Source: Moniliophthora roreri (taxonomy: Eukaryota; Basidiomycota; Agaricomycetes; Agaricales; Marasmiaceae). From it: DNA of 64,000 nt. Positions 43,537 through 53,286 of the stretch are shown here, one piece after another. Each line of letters starts with the position of its first letter. Position 1 is the stretch's first letter. The notes under the pieces are model-generated. The model did not search any database. It had not been told where the DNA came from and saw only the letters and a program-made list of their open reading frames with translations. The position numbers and the translations under genes were made by a program. The stretch is taken from contig LATX02000201.1 of NCBI GenBank assembly GCA_001466705.2, forward strand, positions 248,001 to 312,000. Reading direction: 5' to 3'.

Positions 43537-45537
43537 TCACATAAACCGATATCCTTTTGTATTTGGAGCGTAATCTAAGAATGTCATATGTTCCATTTTC
43601 TTTGAAAGTTTGTTCTTGCGTTGTTCTTTATGAATAAAGACATATGCTAAACATCCTGGTGTTCGGAAATAAGAAACATCAGGTACTTTCTTACTATAGA
43701 TTTCGGTTGGAGTTTTCCATTCTAAGCGTTTATTTGGAGTGTGATTATATACATGTACAGCGTTGTTCATCATAAATTCCCACCAAGATTGTGGTAAGGA
43801 AGCATGATTACGGAATTTTTCTGCTTTTTCCACAAGAGTACGAATTGAACGTTCGACTCTGCCTTGCTGTTGATGTATATGAGGAGCTGAGTTTCGCATT
43901 TGAATTCCATTATCTTTGAGATATGTCTGGAACTCATTTCCAAAAAATTCTCCACCATGATCAGTTTGAACACATTTAATAATTTTACCAGTTTGCTTTT
44001 CGGTTAGAGCACGAAAGCGTTTGAAACTGGTTAGTGTTTCAAATTGATTTTTAGTTCGTTGATGATAAATCCATCCTACTGAGGAATGGTCATCAATAAG
44101 AACTAAGGTATAGCAATTTTGGTGGTAGGAATTAATAGGAAACTCCTTAATATCCATACGAATAAGTTCTAGGATATTATCTTTACGCTTTTGAGAACTA
44201 TGGTAAGGTTTAGATGCTGTTCCTCCTTCAGCACATCCCTTACACAAAGACTTTTTAGATCCTTGTTTCTCAATGGAAAATCCCTTGCAATGCTTCATGC
44301 AGTTTGTCAATACGCGATAGGGTATATGACTAAATCTGTTATGAGCAATTACAGGATCAGTTGATTTAATCTTGAAAGCAAGAATGGTAACTGCTTCGTT
44401 CTGCTTGACAGAGGAAGCATGTAGGTACGTATACCCATCTCTTTCTGGTTTCGCAAATAGCGACATAAAGAGTTTACCATTAGCTTTCGTAATTATAGAG
44501 GTTTCTGGGAACGAATATTTAATATCGTAACCATTTACGATATATTTATTCCCAGCTAGAAGTCTATGATTTGCTTTAGGCCAATAGAACACCGGATAAA
44601 GTTTGACCGTATGGGTTTCTCCAAGTGAATTGGTATGACAAATGATTACTGTTCCTTGGTGAGTTATGACATCCGATCCAGTGACTCCAATAATTTGCTT
44701 GGGTCCTGTAGGAATTTCATTTAACTCAAGGAAATCGGACTTAAAAGGTGTTATGTGATTGGTTGCAGCAGTATCAAGAGCCCATTCATTTGTTTGTGGT
44801 TCTATAGATACAATGTTTTTATCACTAATTTTAGTCATCATACATTGTACAGAATTAGAAAGAAATTGTTCATCGAGCGCTGATAGTGGCTCGGAATCAA
44901 TGTTCGTTTCTAGTAATTCATTAGTGATGCTGCTCTTAAGATCGATTTGATCATACCAATCATAGAAGTCCGCTTCGTTCTGAACGTAATCGTTATAATT
45001 TTCGTCCCAATCTTCTTTATCAAAGTCTCCCATATTCAGGTTCTTCCCTCCATTTTTCCCTTGAGAATCTTTATCATCAAGAGGAACAACATCCGCAATG
45101 TTGATATCAACACGAGCTTGGATGTTTGAAGAATCTTGAATAAATTCGGGAACTTCCAGTTGAGGATTATTGACCGTTATGGAAGAAATGTTGATTCCCA
45201 GATCCGGCATTACTGGTTTGGGAGGCGGTGATGGTGCCTCTATGTCTATATCGGGTACCTCAAGTGTGTCTCCTTTCAGACGATAAGGAGTTTGAGGTCG
45301 AACAGGTTTGGGTTGGAAGAGTTTCCTATCCCCATAATGTTCAAGTACCATATTGCGGGCTTCCTGCTTGGTGATTTTCCTAAAAGTGTTTTCCCCAACA
45401 TTAAACTCGTAAGGAGGTGGAGTTGGTTCTTTGCCAAATTGGAACATTTTGTCACCAATTTTGACTTGTGGCAAAAGATTAGACTGGATTGTAGGGAAAC
45501 ATTTGGAAATATTACCAAAGAAGTTTTTTGGTAGTTT
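43537..45537 (-). CDS. copia protease and integrase
   Basis: The frame 45,474-43,537 continues Gag after a frameshift (an extra T in the T-run at 45,529-45,534 against other copies). In order it has an acidic stretch (MGDFDKEDWDENYNDYV), the aspartic-protease site EWALDTAATNHITPF with the TGSDVITHQGTV flap side, the GAG-pre-integrase zinc site (IAHNRFSHIPYRVL, then CKGC), and the integrase core with Asp in RMDIKEFP, Asp in VQTDHGGEFFGNEF and Glu in HQQQGRVERSIRT. It ends ...TFLDYAPNTKGYRFM at a TGA. In this copy IRMDIKEF replaces IHMDIKEF. The protease triad reads DTA where the copia norm is DSG or DTG. Confidence 0.9.
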   Translation of the reverse strand, partial: KLPKNFFGNISKCFPTIQSNLLPQVKIGDKMFQFGKEPTPPPYEFNVGENTFRKITKQEARNMVLEHYGDRKLFQPKPVRPQTPYRLKGDTLEVPDIDIEAPSPPPKPVMPDLGINISSITVNNPQLEVPEFIQDSSNIQARVDINIADVVPLDDKDSQGKNGGKNLNMGDFDKEDWDENYNDYVQNEADFYDWYDQIDLKSSITNELLETNIDSEPLSALDEQFLSNSVQCMMTKISDKNIVSIEPQTNEWALDTAATNHITPFKSDFLELNEIPTGPKQIIGVTGSDVITHQGTVIICHTNSLGETHTVKLYPVFYWPKANHRLLAGNKYIVNGYDIKYSFPETSIITKANGKLFMSLFAKPERDGYTYLHASSVKQNEAVTILAFKIKSTDPVIAHNRFSHIPYRVLTNCMKHCKGFSIEKQGSKKSLCKGCAEGGTASKPYHSSQKRKDNILELIRMDIKEFPINSYHQNCYTLVLIDDHSSVGWIYHQRTKNQFETLTSFKRFRALTEKQTGKIIKCVQTDHGGEFFGNEFQTYLKDNGIQMRNSAPHIHQQQGRVERSIRTLVEKAEKFRNHASLPQSWWEFMMNNAVHVYNHTPNKRLEWKTPTEIYSKKVPDVSYFRTPGCLAYVFIHKEQRKNKLSKKMEHMTFLDYAPNTKGYRFM

Positions 45538-47766
45538 GCCAGTTCTTTTCTAATTCTTTTTGAATTGCCACTGATTCTTCCTTAGATTTGATCCGAATAT
45601 CATCAGCCATAGTTGCTGATCGATAGGGTCTTTTCCCCATCCGCTTGTCAATGACATCAGGGTGTTTAGCTTGGCAGGCCGGTGAGTCACATCGGTGCTC
45701 GGCAGCTAATCCCTTGTCTTGGAACATTTGGGCGATCTTCTTTCGCTGTTCCTGAAGTTCCTTCTCGGACTTCTTGACAATAGGGCGTTCTTTTTTGGGT
45801 TTCGGAGGAAGAGTTGCATTCCAAGGATTTTTGGGATTGAGGGAATCCCAAACTTTGTTGTTCTTTTCCTTGTTCAACCATGTTTCGGCATAATCTTTTT
45901 CCTTCTTCCAGGGGTCTTTCAGAAGAATCGGATCGTCTGCCGAAGAAAGAGCTTCCGTAAATGGCTTTTTAATAGTTTTGTTGTTAAAGCCGCGTGGATT
46001 ACGTTTTGGAGGGAAGCCTTCTTGAACAGAGTTGAACATGATAGGGATGCAGGTTGCAGCAACTGGCCAATTATCAAGATGATGTGGATAATTGCATGTA
46101 ACACAGAAGACTGTTTTAAAGTCTTGATTTAGTTTGGGGGTTGGTGCTCTGGATGGATTTGGTGTATTCCAATCGATATAGTCGACAGGATGATAACCAA
46201 ATTTGAATCGTTCACCTGCTTCGATCCCAGGATTAGTTGGGTCTTCATGAACATATTTTCCAGGAGCGATTTGATTGAATTTGTACTCCCCCTTACTAAG
46301 GTATGTGATATGCTTTGGTAGTCCACTGGTACAGCGTTGGCAATCTGCTTCACAAACTGCTGAAGGATGACGATGGAATTCCATTTTGGCATAATTCCGC
46401 ATATAGAGATTATGCTCTTTTGTCACCACACAGTTTAGGATGTCGACGAGTGGTTTAATCGGATCACGGAGTCGGAACAGAGTATTTCTGATCCGTGTGA
46501 AGAAGATCCAGTACCTGTCACCAGTGTCATCATGATCGGCCATTTGCCAGAGTCCCATGCCACAAAATTCTGTATGGCGTTCATCTCGCCAAGTACATTT
46601 ATGACAGGCTTCTGAGCAAAAAGAGATTGGAGTGGAATGAGGGGCGAAGGAAGTCGATTGGGGGTACTTTGCATATACGTCCAATGCTTCCAAGAAGTCA
46701 ACAATGGCGGGTTGCTTCTTGTAATCATGTCTGAGTTGTTGAGCTCTATTTCGGATATAATCCTTTTTGGTTTCTATTAAGTCAAGTATAATTTTTGCAA
46801 AACGATGTGATGCAAAAAGTGTTGAATCAATAGAAGGATTTTCGTTGAGCATCTTGATATGGAATTTAACATTCTCGGGCATTGGAATCATTGTTGGGTC
46901 ATATTGAGCCTTCGGAATCCGGGCCTGAATTTTGGCTTCCATGTGTCGCGACCATCTCCTCATGGCACGACCATGGTCCGATTTGTGAGGTTGTTTGTTC
47001 TCGAATGTATTGATAGGATTTCGAGGAACAGTAGACTCCGAGGTTTCGGTTGGAATAACATCTCGTACCTGGTTAGGGTACTTGTGCCTAATTAGATGTT
47101 TTCCGGATGGAAGATCACCGAATATATGCTCAAATGATTCTGATGGAAAAATATCTCCAATATTGACTTCATCCTTAGTAGGAGGAGTCTTAGGAGGAAT
47201 TTTGTCCACCTTAAGGACAGTGAAAGTTTTGCTAAGCTGAAAATTTCCTCGGAGAAAAGCATATGCCGTCTCGTCGATGGGAAGACGTACTAGAGCTGCT
47301 TTTTGGAGAATTTTCTGTCTAGCGAAGGAATGGGAATGCATATTGTAGCATTGTTTGCAGACATACCAAGTTTTGCGATTTCGTCCAGTTGTGAAGATAC
47401 CATAGACGGTTTTATCTGAACTGGTGCAAAAATGGTTGACGCATTTAGTCGGAACTTTGCCATCTTCGGAAGGTTTTTCCTCTCTAGGAGGTTGTGGTTC
47501 TTCCTTTTGAGGCAAATCTGTGATTTCAGCCATCATGACTGAGATTGCTCCATTAGGCTTTTTCTCTTTTCCTTTCTTGTTCGACTTCTTCTTGTTGTTC
47601 TTCTTCCCATCAGATTTCTGTTGATTTTGTTGGGGTTGCGCAGGCTGTTTGCCTTTGTTCCCTTTATTCCCAGAGTTCTGGTTTTGATTATTTGGTTTAC
47701 CAGAATTTGGATTAGGATTGCGAGGACGGAACTTCTTCTGTCCATTCCAGTTCGGGCTTTGTCCGG
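45512..47766 (-). CDS. copia Gag-like polyprotein, middle and C-terminal part
   Basis: This long frame has little resemblance to ordinary copia Gag after its first 250 residues. It contains a Lys/Asn/Gln-rich basic tract (SDGKKNNKKKSNKKGK), then several Cys/His clusters: KCVNHFC with WYVCKQCYNMH, CSEACHKCTWRDERHTEFCG, CEADCQRCTSGLPKH, FCVTCNYPHHLDNW and HRCDSPACQAKHPDVI. There are also Pro-rich and charged stretches (KKERPIVKKSEKELQEQRKK). The frame closes at 45,512 because of one extra base in the run GAAGTTTTTTGG (5 T in the copies at 55,186 and 57,649). The N at 47,767 cuts the N-terminal side. Nucleic-acid binding through the basic tract and Cys clusters is likely but inferred. Confidence 0.8.
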
Positions 47767-47767
47767 N

Positions 47768-49366
47768 ACTAGTGCAAAAATGGTTGACGCATTTAGTCGG
47801 AACTTTGCCATCATCGGAAGGTTTTTCCTCTCTGGGAGGTTGTGGTTCTTCCTTTTGAGGCAAATCTGTGATCTCAGCCATCATGACTGAGATTGCTCCA
47901 TTAGGCTTTTTCCCTTTTCCTTTCTTGTTCGACTTCTTCTTGTTATTCTTCTTCCCATCAGATTTTTGTTGATTTTGTTGGGGTTGCGCAGGCTGTTTGC
48001 CTTTGTTCCCTTTATTCCCAGAGTTCTGGTTTTGATTATTTGGTTTACCAGAATTTGGATTAGGATTGCGAGGACGGAATTTCTTCTGTCCATTCCAATT
48101 CGGGCTCTGTCCGGTGTATCGTTGGACACCAGAGATCCGAGTGGCGTAAGCAGCAACCCCATCCATGTGTCACCTATTATATTCTTGTTTGATGAAGGGG
48201 AGGATATTGTCGAAGGTAAGATCCTTCCCTTTGTTGGAGACAAACATCTGGGTCTTAACTCCTTCATATGACTTGGGAAGAGAGTTAAGAAGGAACATTG
48301 CCTGGAAATTGGAGGGAACGGGGAAATCGTTCTCAGACAATTTCGCAACACATTGTCTGATGAGATNTTTTCCTTTCTTGTTCGACTTCTTCTTGTTATT
48401 CTTCTTCCCATCAGATTTCTGTTGATTTTGTTGGGGTTGCGCAGGCTGTTTGCCTTTGTTCCCTTTATTCCCAGAGTTCTGGTTTTGATTATTTGGTTTA
48501 CCAGAATTTGGATTAGGATTGTGAGGACGGAACTTCTTCTGTCCATTCCAATTCGGGCTCTGACCGGTGTATCGTTGGACACCAGAGATCCGAGTGGCAT
48601 AAGCGGCAACCCCATCCATGTGTCGCCTATTATATTCTTGTTTGATGAAGGGGAGGATATTGTCGAAGGTAAGATCCTTCCCTTTGTTGGAGACAAACAT
48701 CTGGGTCTTAACTCCTTCATATGATTTCGGAAGAGAGTTAAGAAGGAACATTGCCTGGAAATTGGAGGGAACAGGGAAATCGTTTTCAGACAATTTCGCA
48801 ACACATTGTCTGATGAGATTGGCACTGTGATCGGGATTTTGGCCTTCGGCAGTTCGTGCTATGACAAGACCTTGGAAATAGGTAAATATTTCCGGAAGAC
48901 TTGGTACGTCATATTCAGCTTTCAAGGCGTCCCATGTTTCTTTAGCAGTATCTTTGTATTAGGTGACGTTTCATCCTGAGTTATTAAGCTGAAAAAGGCC
49001 AAGAGCTTGGGCATTAGAGGTTTTCCATTCTTTGACAACTTCCATATCAGGAGCGACGGCAGTATCTCCAGTGCCAGTAGTCACAGGCATTGTATTGGTA
49101 AGAGCATAAGCTGCTTTAGCCAAATTGAGATATGCCAAGACTCTGCGCTTCCATTCTCTGAAGTCGTCATCATTAAAGACTGGAACCACTGATAATCCCG
49201 ATGTATTGCCAACAGAAGTATCAAAAACTTGAACTGGTTCAAGTAATTCCAAAGGATGGTAACTATAGACCGGAATGCTGACCTCATCATCCGAGTTGCA
49301 AATTCGGACGGTTGTTGGATCAACAAGAGAGACTTGGGGGATATGAGATTGATTGGAGTTAGACAT
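47768..49366 (-). pseudogene. copia Gag N-terminal part, with N join and stops
   Basis: The frame starts at ATG 49,366 (MSNSNQSHIPQVSLVDPTT) and carries the copia-type Gag domain: VPVFNDDDFREWKRRVLAYL, KEWKTSNAQALGLFQL, ETWDALKAEYDVPSL, PVPSNFQAMFLLNSLPKSYE and TFDNILPFIKQEYN. Around 48,960-48,985 the bases for KLSPTLQWII are replaced by sequence with two stops, so this copy is broken. An N at 48,367 and repeated blocks on both sides (the Lys-rich tract appears three times between 47,540 and 48,590) show that different copies have been joined. Confidence 0.8.
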
Positions 49367-50145
49367 TGTTATCGATAAAAGGCTATAGAAAAGGAGGGTG
49401 TAAGTGCTTGTATGACTTTTAGGTGTATGGAGCCTTTATCGACAAGAATGCTAATGAATCCTCATACTTTTGGTCAACAGTGTTTCCTTCATGTCATCCG
49501 GTCTCATCACCCGGACTGACATAGCTGTAAACGGTATTTACAAGATCTGATTGCTATAGAAAGTCTAAATAAGGTTTGATTTTAAGGATCCTGATCCGCC
49601 AGATCCATCAAATCCTTAAGAAGACGTTTAAGGGACTTATAGGCAATCAGGGGGACTATTTACGAAAATGATACATAATTATATAAACGACCCCTTCCAT
49701 AGATGAAGGCTTTAGCACAAGGCCGTTCTATCTAGGTGCCAGAACCCAGTTGTGTGACCCTCCAGCTCACCGGGATGACTACCGGTTTATTGCTGAATGA
49801 GCTAACCCATGTTCCAGTTAAGGAAATAATGCCAACAGTTGGTTCTGCCTGTAATCCAGGTAATTCCGAATACAGGGGAATAAATTTTGTATATATGTTA
49901 GAAGCTGCTTTACTGGGCTTAATGTCTACTAATAAAGCAAGAAGAACTTGACCATCCCTCCAAGCAAATCAAAGACCATCTAGAACCTGTGATTGTGGTC
50001 TAATGCCAGTTAAGGTGTCGACTACACAGGTACCTCTTGCAAGATCTCGGGTTACGAGCGCTTGACAAGAGTAATGGTCCCATTCAACATTGACCAATGA
50101 GAATAAGTGTCCATTAACACAGTTGTTGATGCGGGGCCCATAACC
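49367..50145 (-). other. copia 5' untranslated leader with primer-binding site
   Basis: About 780 bases between the Gag ATG and the 5' LTR, with no coding signal on the minus strand. The last 18 bases before the LTR (50,128-50,145; minus-strand GGTTATGGGCCCCGCATC) are the primer-binding site, complementary to the anticodon-stem side of an initiator methionine tRNA half, as in Drosophila copia. A plus-strand open frame at 49,736-49,951 is taken as chance. Confidence 0.75.
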
Positions 50146-50661
50146 TGTTGAGACAGAACAGAGACGTAAAGCACAGTGGAGTGTGCTCAACTCACATTTG
50201 TACGAGAGCTTGTTATAACCTTGAGGGTTGTAGAGGTGCGATGTGCAGAGTAGTCAATGTAAATTGAACTGAGGAATGTAGCTACATACATGCTTGCTTT
50301 TATACTACTCTAAAGGATAAGTTCCGTAGATAAACGGAGAAACCTTGTAAGCTATGGATGTAAGCTACTGAATACTTGTGAGACGAAGTATCCAAGAATA
50401 ATGTGTCTTGGAGAGACACAATACAATCCTCTGACAGCAGAAGGAACTATACATGAATTCTACATGTGTTCTACTGTATTGTGCATGAGGCTACAATACT
50501 CCTACTGGACGAGGGAGCACTCCTATGACTGTAGTGCAAGCTCCGGAGAAGCTCAGGAACGTACTTTGTAAGTTCCGTAGTTGATCACATATGCAAGTAA
50601 TACAATAACTAGTGTTCCTAATGTACCTAGTTTAGTATAGTACAGGTACTGTGCTTCAACA
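50146..50661 (-). repeat. copia LTR 3, full length (516 bases), shared by two elements
   Basis: The complete LTR with ends TGTTGA and TCAACA. It borders a primer-binding site on its left and a polypurine tract on its right, so it serves two elements. It contains TAAGTTCCGTAG twice, about 250 bases apart. Confidence 0.95.
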
Positions 50662-51077
50662 CTCCCCCTCACTAAGTTTGTGATAAACTTTGTAGTGATT
50701 GAGCTATATGGAGGAATCGGTCTTAAAGAATGTAAGGCCGAGAAATTCTCTGTGGCGTTGAAATTTGTCCCAAGGTAGATTCTTCGTCATAAGATCCGCA
50801 GGTTGTTGATTTGTGGGGATGAAGAATACTTCTACTTTCTTCTTGGCAACGCATTCTCGAATATGGTGATATTTAATATCAATGTGCTTTGTTCGTTTTT
50901 CAGTAACTTGATTTTTACTGATGAAGATAGCACCTTGATTATCACTAAGCAATGGTAGTTTTGCTATAGGATATTCGATTTCAGAGAATAGATTAATTAT
51001 CCATTTGATCTGTCTAGCACAGTCAGATAAAGCCATATATTCGGCTTCAGTACTGGATAATGCTACGGATTTCTGTT
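50662..51077 (-). pseudogene. copia RNase H C-terminus (fragment)
   Basis: The polypurine tract, then the same C-terminal frame as at 39,425 (ends FLGLTFFKTDSSI at 50,704), with QKSVALSSTEAEYMALSD intact. An N at 51,078 joins it directly to the Asp-rich linker that precedes reverse transcriptase, so the polymerase is missing in this segment. Confidence 0.85.
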
Positions 51078-51078
51078 N

Positions 51079-52373
51079 CTCCGTTGGGATGATTAGGTTG
51101 AGGGAAATCAGGATGATCGTCATCATCGTCATTTCCTCCCCCTTGATCGTGATTTTGATGACCGTCATCATCATTATCCGATCGTGGTCGATTAATACCA
51201 GTAAAAGGAATAGATAAGATTCCATTGGTTGATTGTAAGGTTCGATCAACTGAATTAGACGAGTACGGAAAATCTTCTTCATCGAAGTCTGCTTGAGCAG
51301 CCGTAAATATCGTCTTATCCTGTCACATAAAACGATATCCTTTAGTATTAGGAGCGTAATCTAAGAATGTCATACGTTCCATCTTCTTCGAAAGTTTGTT
51401 CTTGCGTTGTTCTTTATGAATGAAAACATACGCTGAACATCCTGGTGTTCGGAAATAAGAGACATCAGGTACTTTCTTACTATAGATTTCGGTTGGAGTT
51501 TTCCACTCTAAGCGTTTATTTGGAGTGCGATTATATACATGTACAGCGTTGTTCATCATAAACTCCCACCAAGATTGTGGTAAGGAAGCATGATTGCGGA
51601 ATTTTTCTGCTTTTTCCGCAAGAGTACGAATTGAACGTTCGACTCTTCCTTGCTGTTGATGTATATGAGGAGCTGAGTTTCGCATTTGAATTCCATTATC
51701 TTTAAGATATGTTTGGAACTCATTTCCAAAAAATTCTCCACCATGATCAGTTTGAACACATTTAATGATTTTACCAGTTTGCTTTTCGGTTAAGGCGCGA
51801 AAGCGTTTAAAGCTGGTAAGTGTTTCAAATTGATTCTTAGTTCTTTGATGATAAATCCATCCTACTGAGGAATGGTCATCGATTAGAACTAATGTATAAC
51901 AGGGTATATGACCAGATCTGTTATGAGCAATTACAGGATCAGTTGATTTAATCTTGAAAGTGAGAATGGTAACTGCTTCGTTCTGCTTAACAGATGAAGC
52001 ATGTAGGTACGTATACCCATCTCTTTCTGGTTTCGCGAATAGCGACATAAAGAGTTTACCATTGGCTTTCGTAATTATAGAGGTTTCTGGGAATGAATAT
52101 TTAATATCGTAACCATTGACGATATATTTATTCCCAGCTAGAAGTCTATGATTTGCTTTAGGCCAATAGAACACCGGATAAAGTTTGACCGTATGGGTTT
52201 CTCCAAGTGAATTGGTATGACGAATGATTACTGTTCCTTGATGAGTTATGACATCCGATCCAGTGACTCCAATGATCTGTTTGGGTCCTGTAGGAATTTC
52301 ATTTAACTCAAGAAAATCGGACTTAAAAGGCGTTATGTGATTGGTTGCAGCAGTATCAAGAGCCCATTCATTT
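51079..52373 (-). pseudogene. copia linker, integrase and protease part (deleted copy)
   Basis: Runs from the Asp/His linker through the TGA at 51,325-51,323 into integrase (ends TKGYRFM) with QTDHGGEFFGNEF and QGRVERSIRTL intact. Compared with the other copies about 230 bases are missing between AHNRSGHIPC and YTLVLIDDHSS, removing the CKGC zinc-site half and the first catalytic Asp (MDIKEF), with short sequence similarity at the breakpoints. It is cut by an N at 52,374 in the protease. Confidence 0.8.
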
Positions 52374-52374
52374 N

Positions 52375-53286
52375 ACCTTGAGGTAAATCTACAAGTTTGT
52401 AAACATTACGTTCTTGTAGTGATTTGAGTTCGTCATGACATGCAGCCATCCATTTCTTCTGTTCATCTTTTGACAGAGTCAGAATGTCTTTGTATTGCCA
52501 TTGACGTACGTTGTCAATTGACAATGCTGATGCCATAATGTAATCAAGGTAACGAACTCCCCCTTCCTGAGAAAGAATTTGTACATAATTGACCATTTCA
52601 TCATTAGTCTGAGGTGGAGTTCGATCAATTTCTATTTGATCTTGATCTTGTTCCATTTCATTCTCATTTGACTGTTGTATTTGATGTTCAGCAGGTGGAA
52701 TATCCTGCTCATGGTCACGACTACTACCTTGTATGAATTCTTGATCAGGACCATTATCTTGATCATTAGAATCAGGTAAGTTGTTATATGTACGCAGACG
52801 TAATCTATCTCGGATAGGCATACGACCCATTGCGTCTCCATACCGCTCTGGTACACGAGTCTGTCTTTTAGGACGACTTTGTTGATGTTGACTAGGGTCA
52901 AACATCTGTACCCTTCATCGCATTCTCCTGTTTATATTATTTATTTCAGGATCTATTGGGTTTTGCGGCGGTGCAGTATTTTTAGGTCGTGATTGATTCT
53001 CACCATCATTCTGGTTGTGATGATGATCCACAGGATCATTACCTCCATTGGGATGATTAGGTTGAGGGAAATCAGGATGATCGTCATCATCGTCATTTCC
53101 TCCCCCTTGATCGTGATTTTGATGACAGTCATCATCATTATCAGATCGTGGTCGATTAATACCAGTAAAAGGAATAGATAAGATTCCATTGGTTGATTGT
53201 AAGGTTCGATCAACTGAATTAGACGAGTTCGGAAAATCTTCTTCATCGAAGTCTGCTTGAGCAGCCGTAAATATTGTCTTATCCTG
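52375..53286 (-). CDS. copia reverse-transcriptase N-terminal part and linker
   Basis: The most complete linker. After the integrase TGA (53,289-53,287) the frame runs QDKTIFTAAQADFDEEDF, a low-complexity stretch with HQNHDQGGGNDDDDDHPDF and PQNPIDPEINNINRRMR, then a second in-frame TGA at 52,917-52,915. Soon after comes ATG 52,905: MFDPSQHQQSRPKRQTRVPE, which could start a separate reverse-transcriptase protein, and KWMAACHDELKSLQERNVY. It is cut by an N at 52,374. Confidence 0.75.

Noticed and set aside
47621..48830. Plus-strand Leu/Phe-rich frames with repeated LLGLRRLFAFVPFIPRVLV
   Set aside because: They are antisense to the repeated Lys/Asn-rich Gag tract of the copia elements.
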